Origin: Streptomyces zingiberis
GTDB lineage: Bacteria > Actinomycetota > Actinomycetes > Streptomycetales > Streptomycetaceae
DNA: 64,000 bases
Assembly: GCF_012034935.1 (NCBI RefSeq)
Contig: NZ_JAATEN010000006.1
Coordinates: forward strand, 248,001-312,000
Direction of reading: 5' to 3'
Shown one piece after another: positions 8,801 through 15,550 of the stretch. A model generated the notes under the pieces. That model searched no databases and was not told the origin of the DNA. It saw nothing but the letters and a program-made list of their open reading frames with translations. The translations under genes were made by a program, and so were the position numbers. The stretch's first letter is position 1. Each line of letters starts with the position of its first letter.

Positions 8801-9504
8801 TAGTCCAGCACGCCCTGGGCGTCCAGCACGTCCAGGTACTCGGCGAGGAAGCCCGCCGCCGCGCCCCAGTCGGGCCGTCCGGCACGGCGGGCGAACGCGC
8901 CCAGGGAGCCGGAGCCCAGACCCAGCTCCCGGCTGCGGGCGAGCACCGCGCGCACCTCGTCGGCGAAACCCCGGGTGGTGAGGCAGGCCCGCAGCTCGTC
9001 CGGCCAGCGCACCCGGGCCCGCCCCTCCGCGGCCAGCCCGGCCTGGCCGGCGAGGAGTTCCCGGACGACGACGTCCTGCTCGGGGCCGGAGAGCAGCCGC
9101 AGCGGGTCGGCGAACAGCTCGGCGTCCTGATGTGCCCGCACCAGCGCGTAGCAGTACGAGTGGAAGGTCGTGGCCTGCGGGCCGTACCGGCCCAGCCGGG
9201 CGGCCATCCGGTCGCGCAGGCCGGCGGCGGCGCGGCGGCTGAAGGTGAGGACGAGGATCCGGGCGGGGTCGGTGCCGCGGCGCACCCGTTCGGCGACCGA
9301 CTCGACGAGTGCCGTGGTCTTGCCGGTGCCGGGCCCGGCCAGGACGAGCAGCGGACCCTCGCCGTGGTCAACCACGGCACGCTGCCCTGCGTCCAGAACA
9401 GGAGGGTCCACCGGCCCGGCCGCGCTCCGCACGAGCCGGTAGGGGCCGCCGGACGGCTGCCGTATCCCCTCCTGGGGGTAGGGGGACGAGTGGGAGGTGG
9501 TCAC
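5878..9504 (-). CDS. adnA: UvrD/RecB-type helicase-nuclease with Fe-S motif, AdnA-like
   Basis: Second helicase-nuclease of the pair (1208 aa), expected partner of the downstream AdnB-like protein in double-strand-break resection. Walker A AGPGTGKTTAL lies at residues ~56-66, followed by LTFSRRAAAGLRDR, motif II LVDEYQDTD, GDPDQSVYAFRGAD, and LMTAHRAKGLQW. The C-terminal nuclease shows GNVVHVLADEV, VVDFKTGRT and QLAVYQLA. Four cysteines (NTCSLQWFLG before the nuclease core, then CGHCAFRASC at the C terminus) match the Fe-S cluster pattern of AddB/Cas4-type nucleases. The GTG start at 9504 has only a weak ribosome site. Residues ~470-570 form a low-complexity insert that includes ten GVP repeats. 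Order and strand (adnA, adnB, nudC) agree with mycobacteria; A-versus-B naming follows that order and the Cys motif. Confidence 0.88.
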   Translation of the reverse strand: MTTSHSSPYPQEGIRQPSGGPYRLVRSAAGPVDPPVLDAGQRAVVDHGEGPLLVLAGPGTGKTTALVESVAERVRRGTDPARILVLTFSRRAAAGLRDRMAARLGRYGPQATTFHSYCYALVRAHQDAELFADPLRLLSGPEQDVVVRELLAGQAGLAAEGRARVRWPDELRACLTTRGFADEVRAVLARSRELGLGSGSLGAFARRAGRPDWGAAAGFLAEYLDVLDAQGVLDYAELVHRAVLLTERPEVAAGIAARYDAVLVDEYQDTDAAQMRLLRALAGDGRTLIAFGDPDQSVYAFRGADVGNILTFPEAFPRAGGAPAPVRVLRTAYRSGATLLAATRLVTRRMPLSRLPAEVVRAHREPAASRDGGRAEVFTYPTAGAELDNIADILRRAHLEDGVEWSAMAVLVRAGGRSIPGVRRALAAAGVPVEVDGDDLPLRHEPAVAPLLTALRAAATAALPPRPAGGAAATADTAETAGTADAGGAAGAGDGPTGGGTDGGTDGAGDGTDGTDGTADGVAGTDGGVTDVPPTAGVTPGVPGVPGVPGVPGVPGVPGVPGVPGVPGVPGGAAPGNGVLDTETALTLLTSPLGGMDSTDLRRLGRALREEERAAGNPLPRPSDVLLTEALAEPERLVAHDRSYARGAQRLGLLLRKVRELLAGGGTAEQALWELWASTPAWGERLERAALRGGAAGRNADRDLDAVCALFETAARAEERVGGRGALNFLEELDAQDIAADTLSGRAVRPDAVRLMTAHRAKGLQWRLVVLAGVQEGLWPDLRRRGSLLEADRIGRDGIAEPLTPGALLAEERRLFYTAATRAGERLVVTAVRAPSDDGDQPSRFLTELGVEPRDVTQRPRRPLSVPALVAELRAVTVDPAASPALREAAAERLARLAALRDGDGRPLVPTADPARWWGLYEPTHSRVPLRDRDRPVALSASAVGQLVNTCSLQWFLGREVRADRPPSAAQGFGNVVHVLADEVASGRTPADLAVLMERLDSVWDALAFEAPWKSRQEKENARVALERFLRWHVLDHRARTAVGGEHAFDVTLGAGPYAVRIRGSVDRVEQDAEGRAYVVDFKTGRTKPTAREVEHHPQLAVYQLALREGALDEAFGGRTPEAGGAELVHLRQGAPKREGGDELPAVQAQPPPVTEGGDRAEWVGELLAGAAGRVLDERFTPSAGAHCGHCAFRASCSALPEGRHVVD
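7795..7884. repeat. 9-bp tandem repeat x10 inside adnA (collagen-like GVP)
   Basis: Ten tandem copies of GGGGACGCC/GGGGACTCC. On the minus strand each unit encodes Gly-Val-Pro, so the reading frame is kept at any copy number. It lies in the linker between the two halves of the AdnA motor. Confidence 0.92.
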
Positions 9505-9705
9505 GTGGGTCGCCGGTCCTGGTGGGGCTGGTCGGGGCTGGATGGGGTGGGCGCCCGGCCTGTCCGCGGCCGGCCGCCGGGGGGACGGCGGACGTGCCGC
9601 CGGCCGGGGTGGCGCCCGCGCCCCCGGCGGGACGGGGCTCCGGCACGGTACCTCGCGCGGCGCGGTTCGCCCCGCGTCCGGAGCCGGGCCGGGCGGCCCG
9701 GCGCG

Positions 9706-10488
9706 TCAGGGGCCGGGTGACGGATGCTGTTCCCTGTGACTCCCCTTCCGCGCGGCCCCGGCGACCCGGGCGGTCCGCGCCCCGCCCGCGGCCCGGGCCG
9801 CGCCGTCCGCCGTGCGCCGCGCGGCTCGTCCGTCCGGGTCCGGGCCGGCGGGCCCGTCCGGACCGGACCCCGCGGTCCGTTCCGGCGGCCCGGAGCACTC
9901 GTCCGGTCCGTCCGGGCGGCCCGGGCCGGTGCTCTCGCGGCCGTCCCAGCGGGCCGCCGCCATGTCGATCCTCGGGGGAACGCCGCTGCCGCCGGCGGCC
10001 GGCCGCAGCGGAGTCCCCTCGGCACGGTAGTGGGCGAGGGCCCGCCGTTCGTGGCCCGGGAGGAGGACACCGTCGGCCCGCACGACACGCCACCAGGGGA
10101 CGGCGCCACCGTGGAGCGCCATCACCCGCCCCACCTGGCGGGGCCCCGCGGTGCCGAGCCACTCGGCCACGTCACCGTAGGTCATCACCCGGCCGGGCGG
10201 GATGCGTTCGGCGGTCTCCAGCACCCGCTCCGTGTACGCGGAGAGTTCGGGGAGCGCTGCGTGGTCTGCGTGGCCTGCGTGGTCTGCGTGGCCTGCGTGG
10301 CCTGCGGGCCCGGCGGGCGCCGTGGATCCCGGGTCCCCGGGGCGCGCGGCCTCCACGGCGTCCTCCTCCGCCTCCGCCGCTCCGCCCGGTCCGCCCGGTC
10401 CGCTCAGCCCGCCGGGTCCGCCGGGTCCGCCGGGTCCGCCGGGTCCGCCGGGTCCGCCGGGTCCGCCGGGGATGCTCTCACCACTCAT
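9706..10488 (-). CDS. Alkyltransferase-like (ATL) DNA-repair protein with collagen-like N terminus
   Basis: The core (LPELSAYTERVLETAERIPPG, then VMTYGDVAEWLG and RQVGRVMALHGG) is the DNA-binding domain of O6-alkylguanine-DNA methyltransferases. The acceptor motif PCHR is replaced by PWWRV, with Trp where the reactive Cys should be. This is the hallmark of ATL proteins, which bind O6-alkylguanine without repairing it and hand lesions to excision repair. Two ATGs are possible (10497 and 10488); the second is preferred because a weak CAGGAT box precedes it by 7 nt (260 aa). Before the core are ~70 residues of Gly-Gly-Pro repeats and a His/Ala repeat. The tail after the core (about 100 residues) is Arg/Gly/Pro-rich and of no clear function. 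It lies upstream of adnA on the same strand, consistent with a repair cluster. Confidence 0.82.
   Translation of the reverse strand: MSGESIPGGPGGPGGPGGPGGPGGPGGLSGPGGPGGAAEAEEDAVEAARPGDPGSTAPAGPAGHAGHADHAGHADHAALPELSAYTERVLETAERIPPGRVMTYGDVAEWLGTAGPRQVGRVMALHGGAVPWWRVVRADGVLLPGHERRALAHYRAEGTPLRPAAGGSGVPPRIDMAAARWDGRESTGPGRPDGPDECSGPPERTAGSGPDGPAGPDPDGRAARRTADGAARAAGGARTARVAGAARKGSHREQHPSPGP
10261..10305. repeat. 9-bp tandem repeat x5 in the ATL gene
   Basis: Five copies of GTGG(T/C)CTGC, encoding on the minus strand a His/Ala-rich stretch between the Gly-Gly-Pro region and the conserved domain. Confidence 0.88.
10409..10471. repeat. 9-bp tandem repeat x7 in the ATL gene
   Basis: Seven copies of CCGCCGGGT (last copy CCGCCGGGG), encoding Gly-Gly-Pro on the minus strand directly after the start codon. 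Confidence 0.9.
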
Positions 10489-10577
10489 CCGACCCATCCT
10501 GCACCACACCGCCGACACGGCCTGCCCTCCCGGCCGCCCCGGCCCTTCCACCACGGCCGGCCCCGCCGCGAGGCGCC

Positions 10578-10593
10578 CGTGGGATTTCCCACG
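10578..10593. promoter_or_regulatory. 16-bp palindrome in a divergent promoter region
   Basis: CGTGGGA-TT-TCCCACG is a perfect inverted repeat with 7-bp arms. It lies between the divergent ATL gene (start 10488) and the large membrane protein gene (start 10659), in the least GC-rich part of the gap. This is a plausible operator; no binding protein can be named. Confidence 0.4.
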
Positions 10594-10658
10594 CCTCGTA
10601 AATGCACCCTCCTGCCCCTTCTGGGGGCACAACCATGCCACCATCGTCCGGGCGGTGA

Positions 10659-13481
10659 GTGGTGATACGAGACCGAGAAGACACGGCAGAGCAGCGGGGT
10701 ACCCGCGGCCCCGCGGGGGCCGGTGACCCCGCCGCCGTGTCACGCCCGGACGCCGCCGGCCCCGGCCCGTCCGCCGCGCCCGGCCCTGCCCCCGGAGCTG
10801 ACACCCCGGCGGGCGCCTCCCCGGCCACCGGCCCGCCGGACCGTACCGGCCGCCCGGGGCCCGGAGGCGGAGGCGGAGGCGGAGGGAGCGCGGGGGGTGA
10901 CGGCGGCGACGGCCCGGGCGACGGCGTCCCGGCCGAGCACACCGACCCCGTCTCCGGTGACGAGCCGCTGCTCGCCGCCCGGGTGCACCGGCCGCCCGAC
11001 CTCGTCCGGCTCCTCCTCGGCCTGCTCGGCATCGCGGTGGTCCTCGCCGTCGCGGCCTTCGCCCACGGCACCACCGAGGGGCTGGAGAAGGACATCGGCA
11101 AGGGCACCGGCCAGGCGCCCGCCCTGCTGATCAATTTCGCGGGGCTGGCGTCCAGCGTCGCCGTGCTCGTCGTACCGGTCGCCTTCGCGATCGAACGGCT
11201 GATCAAGCGGGACGGACTGCGCATCGCCGACGGCGTGCTCGCCGCCGTCCTCGCGCACGGCCTCGCGCTGGCGACCGATCTGTGGGTGGCCGGGCCCGCG
11301 CCCGGGTCGATCCGCGACGCCCTCACCCAGCAGGCCCCGGGCGGCGAGCTGACCGATCCCGTGCACGGCTATCTGGCCCCCGTCATCGCCTATATGACGG
11401 CGGTGGGGATGGCCCGGCGCCCGCGCTGGCGGGTGGTGCTCTGGGCGGTCCTCGTCCTGGACTCCTTCGCCGTGCTCGTCGGCGGTTTCTCGACCCCGTT
11501 CTCGATCCTCGTCACCGTCCTGATGGGGTGGACCGTCGCCTACGGCACCCTCTACGCCGTCGGCTCGCCGAACGTCCGCCCGACCGGCCAGACACTGCTG
11601 GCCGGTCTGCGCCGGGTGGGCTTCAGCCCCGTCAGCGCGGCGCGCACCGAGGAGGACCAGACCACCGCGGACCGGCTGGACCGGGGCCGCAGCTATCTGG
11701 TCACCCTGGAGGACGGCCCGCCGCTCGACGTCACCGTCGTCGACCGCGAACTGCAGGCGCAGGGCTTCTTCTACCGCGTCTGGCGCCGGCTCGCGCTGCG
11801 CGGCATCACCCACCGCCGCAGTCTCCAGTCGCTGCGGCAGGCCCTGGAGCAGGAGGCGCTGCTCGCCTACGCCGCCATCGCGGCCGGCGCCAACGCGCCC
11901 CGTCTCATCGCCACCTCGGAGCTGGGCCCGGACGCGGTGATGCTCGTCTACGAGCACACCGGCGGCCGCGCCCTGGACTCCCTGCCCGACGAGGAGCTCA
12001 CGGACGAACTGCTGCGCGGCGCCTGGCAGCAGGTGCGCGCCCTCCAGTCGCGCCGCATCGCGCACCGTCGGCTCGTCGGCGACGCGATCCTGGTCGACCC
12101 GGACGGCTCGGTGATCCTCACCGATCTGCGGGGCGGCGAGATCGCGGCGAGCGACCTGGTGCTCCGCATGGACGTCGCCCAGCTGCTGACGACGCTGGCG
12201 CTGCGCGTGGGCGCCGAGCGCTCGGTGGCCGCCGCGGTCGGCGTCCTCGGCCCGGACGCGGTCGGCGACAGCCTGCCGCTGCTCCAGCCGATCGCGCTCA
12301 GCCGGGTCACCCGGGCCGAGTTGCGCCGGCGCTCCAAGGAACGGGCCCAGCGGGAGCGGGACGCCGTCCTCGCGGCCTCCCGGGCCCGGAACCAGGGAGA
12401 GGGCCCGGCGCTGCTGCCGGACCGCAAAGCCGTACGGGCGGAGAAGAAGGCCGTCGAGGAGGCGATCGAGGGGGCCCGGGAGGAGGACCCGCTGGCGCAG
12501 ATCCGGCGGCAGGTGCTGCTGATCCGGCCGCAGGCGCCGGTGGAGCCGGCCCGGCTGGAGCGGATCCGGCCGCGCACCCTCGTGACGCTCATCGCGGGCG
12601 CCTTCGCCGCCTACTTCCTCCTCTCCCAGCTCACCCATGTGAGCTTCCACGACGTCGTGGCCGAGGCCCGCTGGGGGTGGGTGGCCGCCTCGCTGCTCTT
12701 CGCGGCGCTCAGTTACCTCGGCGCCTCCCTCAACCTGCTGGGCTTCGTCTCCGAGAAGGTCTCCTTCGTCCGGACCGTGCTGGCGCAGGTCGCGGGCTCC
12801 TTCGTGAAGCTGGTCGCCCCGGCCGCGGTCGGCGGTGTCGCCCTCAACACCCGCTTCCTTCAGCGCGCGGGGGTGCGCCCGGGGCTCGCGGTGGCGAGCG
12901 TCGGCGCGTCCCAGCTGGTGGGGCTCGGGCTGCACATCCTGCTGCTGGCCACCTTCGGCTATCTCACCGGGACGGAGCGGACGCCGTCCCTGTCGCCGTC
13001 CCGGACGGTGATCGCGGGGCTGCTGACGGCCGCGGTGCTGACCCTGATCGTCACGGCGGTGCCGGTGCTGCGGAAGTTCGTCTCCACCCGGGTGCGCTCG
13101 CTCTTCGCCGGGGTGGTGCCGCGGATGCTGGACATCATGCAGCGCCCGCAGAAACTGGCCACCGGCATCGGCGGCACGCTGCTGATGCAGCTCGCCTTCG
13201 TAATGTGCCTGGACGCCTCGATCCGCGCCTTCGGCGGCGAACTCAGCTACGCCAGCATCGCGGTGGTCTTCCTCGCGGGCAACGCCCTGGGGTCGGCCGC
13301 CCCGACCCCGGGCGGTGTCGGGGCGGTGGAGGCGGCGCTCACCCTGGGCCTGATCGCGGCGGGACTGCCGAAGGAGATCGCCACCCCGGCCGTGCTGCTC
13401 TTCCGGCTGATGACCTTCTGGCTGCCGGTGCTGCCGGGCTGGCTGGCCTTCAGCCACCTCACCCGGAAGGGCGCGATCTGA
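10659..13481 (+). CDS. LPG-synthase-type transmembrane protein with kinase-like domain
   Basis: A 940-residue membrane protein. After ~105 low-complexity residues come four to six N-terminal membrane segments (for example LLLGLLGIAVVLAVAAF and WAVLVLDSFAVLVGGF). A soluble region (about 310-620) follows, and then a C-terminal UPF0104/MprF-like membrane domain beginning TLVTLIAGAFAAYFLLS, with the family motif AAPTPGGVGAVEAAL near 880. In the soluble region HRRLVGDAILVDPDGSV...LTDLRGG resembles a kinase catalytic loop and metal site, but HRD is HRR and DFG is DLR, so it may be inactive. The family moves or modifies lipids; the lysyl-transferase domain of true MprF is absent. Start: GTG at 10659 or 10662, no strong ribosome site. 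Divergent from the ATL gene. Confidence 0.78.
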   Translation: MVIRDREDTAEQRGTRGPAGAGDPAAVSRPDAAGPGPSAAPGPAPGADTPAGASPATGPPDRTGRPGPGGGGGGGGSAGGDGGDGPGDGVPAEHTDPVSGDEPLLAARVHRPPDLVRLLLGLLGIAVVLAVAAFAHGTTEGLEKDIGKGTGQAPALLINFAGLASSVAVLVVPVAFAIERLIKRDGLRIADGVLAAVLAHGLALATDLWVAGPAPGSIRDALTQQAPGGELTDPVHGYLAPVIAYMTAVGMARRPRWRVVLWAVLVLDSFAVLVGGFSTPFSILVTVLMGWTVAYGTLYAVGSPNVRPTGQTLLAGLRRVGFSPVSAARTEEDQTTADRLDRGRSYLVTLEDGPPLDVTVVDRELQAQGFFYRVWRRLALRGITHRRSLQSLRQALEQEALLAYAAIAAGANAPRLIATSELGPDAVMLVYEHTGGRALDSLPDEELTDELLRGAWQQVRALQSRRIAHRRLVGDAILVDPDGSVILTDLRGGEIAASDLVLRMDVAQLLTTLALRVGAERSVAAAVGVLGPDAVGDSLPLLQPIALSRVTRAELRRRSKERAQRERDAVLAASRARNQGEGPALLPDRKAVRAEKKAVEEAIEGAREEDPLAQIRRQVLLIRPQAPVEPARLERIRPRTLVTLIAGAFAAYFLLSQLTHVSFHDVVAEARWGWVAASLLFAALSYLGASLNLLGFVSEKVSFVRTVLAQVAGSFVKLVAPAAVGGVALNTRFLQRAGVRPGLAVASVGASQLVGLGLHILLLATFGYLTGTERTPSLSPSRTVIAGLLTAAVLTLIVTAVPVLRKFVSTRVRSLFAGVVPRMLDIMQRPQKLATGIGGTLLMQLAFVMCLDASIRAFGGELSYASIAVVFLAGNALGSAAPTPGGVGAVEAALTLGLIAAGLPKEIATPAVLLFRLMTFWLPVLPGWLAFSHLTRKGAI

Positions 13482-13562
13482 GGCCCCCGGCGGAACAAGC
13501 CGCACCGGGGTGACTATCACGCCACAGACATCACTTTCGTCACGCTCTGCCAACCCGGGGCC

Positions 13563-13568
13563 TACGAT
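13563..13568 (+). promoter_or_regulatory. Probable -10 (TACGAT) of the peptidase gene
   Basis: TACGAT lies about 115 nt before the peptidase ATG, in a locally AT-richer stretch between two plus-strand genes. No clear -35 was seen. Confidence 0.4.
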
Positions 13569-13682
13569 GTGCCCCATCTGTGTCCTCGCGGCCCAACGGC
13601 CTCACCCGCTGTCCGCCGTTGCGCCACCACTCCTTCACGCGCGCGGTGCGAGCCGGCGCCCGGCGGGCGAAGTGGAGTCCCC

Positions 13683-15290
13683 ATGTCCCGAATACTGCGA
13701 GCCGGGGCGCTGACCGCCACCGGGGTACTCCTCGCCGGCGTCGCCGCCTGCGGGCCCGGGAACGGCGACGCCGCCGGCCCGGGCGGCGCCCGCGAGCGCG
13801 GTGCCGCCTCCCTCCCGGCGCCCGGTTCGGGCGCGGAACTCCCGCCGCTGCCCACCGCGCTGACGGGGCAGAAGCCCCGCTGGTCCGCGTGCGAGGCGCC
13901 GGCCGCCGACGGCCCCACGGCCCGGCCGCCCGGCGGCGCCTGGGAGTGCGCCACGGTCCGCGTCCCGCTGGACTACCGCGAGCCGGACGGCGACACCCTG
14001 GGCATCGCCCTGATCCGCACGCCCGCCACCGGTGAGGGGAGGAAACGCGGCTCGCTGCTGTTCAACTTCGGCGGCCCGGGCAACTCCGGTGTGGCCAGCC
14101 TCCCCGGCTGGGGCACCACCTTCCGGGACCTGGGGGCCTCCTACGACCTGGTGAGCTTCGACCCCCGCGGGGTCGGCGGGAGTTCCGCCGTGGTGTGCCG
14201 CACGAGCGCCGAGACGGAGGCCGCCGCCGGCGTGGACCACACCCCCGACGACCCCGCCGAGGAGAAGGCGTACCTCGACGACGCCGAGGACTTCGCGGCG
14301 GGCTGCGAACGCAGGTCGGGCCGGGTGCTCCCGCATGTGGGCACCGAGAACGCCGCCCGCGACATGGATGTCCTGCGCGCGGTGCTCGGTGACGACCGGC
14401 TGAACTACCTCGGTTTCTCCTACGGCACCCGGCTCGGCGGCGTCTACGCCCACCTGTTCCCCGAGCGCGTCGGCCGCGTCGTCCTGGACGCCGTCTCCGA
14501 CCCGTCCGCCGACGACATCCGCCATGCCCGCCACCAGGCCACCGGCTTCCAGCGGGCACTGGAGAACTACCTGGCGGACTGCGCCCGGCGGGACGCCGCC
14601 TGCCCGGTGGGCGGCGACCCGGAGGCCGGCCTGCGGAAGGTCACGGACCTGCTGGACCGGCTGGACCGCGAGCCGCTGCCCACCGCGGACGGCCGCGACC
14701 TCACCGAGTCCCAGGCGCGCACCGGCATCGTCCGGGCCCTGTACAGCGAGACGCTGTGGGAGCAGCTCACCCGCGCCCTGCGGGAGGCCCTGTCCGACGG
14801 ACGGGGCGATCGGCTGCTGGCACTGGCCGACGCCTACAACGACCGGGACGCGGAAGGCCGGTACTCGGCGCAGAGCCACGCCCAGCGCGCCATCTCCTGC
14901 GCCGACTCCGCCGAACGGCGCGGCGCCGCCGAGGCCCGGAAACTGCTGCCGGACTTCCGGGAGGTCTCCCCCGTCTTCGGCGAGTTCCTCGCCTGGGACG
15001 TGGCGGGCTGGTGCGCCGGCTGGCCGGTGCGGACCGACTCCACCCGGGTCGACGTGAGCGCGGAGGGCGCCGGCCCGATCCTGGTCATCGGCACCACCGG
15101 CGACCCGGCCACCCCGTTCGAGGGCTCCCGGACCATGGCCCGGGAGCTGGGCGAGGGCGTGGGCATCCATCTGACCCACCGGGGTGAGGGGCACGGCGCG
15201 TACAACTCCGGCAACGCCTGCGTGAAGCGGACCGTGGACGCCTACTTCCTGGCGGGGACCGTACCGGAGGACGGCACCACCTGCTCGTGA
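13683..15290 (+). CDS. Secreted lipoprotein alpha/beta-hydrolase, tripeptidyl aminopeptidase family
   Basis: Cell-surface serine peptidase of the Streptomyces Tap/SlpD/SlpE type, expected to remove short N-terminal peptides from secreted proteins. The ATG at 13683 has GGAG at good spacing. It starts a lipoprotein signal peptide (MSRILR, a hydrophobic stretch, then VAAC with Cys 23 as lipidation site). The mature part shows CATVRVPLDYREPDG, the oxyanion region FNFGGPGNSG, the nucleophile motif GFSYGTRLGG, a C-terminal Asp in TTGDPATPFEGS and the His in GEGHGAYNSGNAC. That is a complete Ser-Asp-His triad. Its 535 residues suit the family. A possible terminator follows around 15481-15511. Confidence 0.88.
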   Translation: MSRILRAGALTATGVLLAGVAACGPGNGDAAGPGGARERGAASLPAPGSGAELPPLPTALTGQKPRWSACEAPAADGPTARPPGGAWECATVRVPLDYREPDGDTLGIALIRTPATGEGRKRGSLLFNFGGPGNSGVASLPGWGTTFRDLGASYDLVSFDPRGVGGSSAVVCRTSAETEAAAGVDHTPDDPAEEKAYLDDAEDFAAGCERRSGRVLPHVGTENAARDMDVLRAVLGDDRLNYLGFSYGTRLGGVYAHLFPERVGRVVLDAVSDPSADDIRHARHQATGFQRALENYLADCARRDAACPVGGDPEAGLRKVTDLLDRLDREPLPTADGRDLTESQARTGIVRALYSETLWEQLTRALREALSDGRGDRLLALADAYNDRDAEGRYSAQSHAQRAISCADSAERRGAAEARKLLPDFREVSPVFGEFLAWDVAGWCAGWPVRTDSTRVDVSAEGAGPILVIGTTGDPATPFEGSRTMARELGEGVGIHLTHRGEGHGAYNSGNACVKRTVDAYFLAGTVPEDGTTCS

Positions 15291-15365
15291 GCGCCCGGCG
15301 GCCGGGACCGCGGGCGGCACCTCCGGGCGGCACCTCCGGGCGGGGCCCACGTGGCCGGGACCGGG

Positions 15366-15425
15366 TGGTCCGGACCGGGGTGGTCCGGACCGGGGTGATC
15401 CGGACCGGGGTGATCCGGACCGGGG
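15366..15425. repeat. 15-bp tandem repeat x4 with palindromic core
   Basis: Four copies of TGGTCCGGACCGGGG (the last two with TGATCC) downstream of the peptidase gene. In the first two copies the core GGTCCGGACC is a perfect palindrome. A 12-bp direct repeat of GGGCGGCACCTCC type precedes it (about 15312-15342). It lies between convergent genes. Confidence 0.9.
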
Positions 15426-15480
15426 GCCGCCGCACCCGCGGCACCCCGGGAACCCCGGAGCGCCCCCGGGACGCCGAAGA

Positions 15481-15511
15481 GCCCCGCACACCGTGGTGAG
15501 GTGCGCGGGGC
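15481..15511. terminator. Hairpin between convergent peptidase and moeZ genes
   Basis: GCCCCGCACACC and GGTGCGCGGGGC can pair over 12 bp with one mismatch around a 7-nt loop. The site lies between converging genes and could stop both transcripts. No U-tract is present, as is common in Streptomyces. Confidence 0.55.
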
Positions 15512-15550
15512 CCTGGCCGGGGCGGGACGGGGCCGTCCCGGCGGCGTCCG

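Noticed and set aside
10740..13577. 945-codon minus-strand ORF antisense to the LPG-synthase-type gene
   Set aside because: No domain pattern, and overlaps a gene with clear membrane segments; typical of open antisense frames at this GC content.
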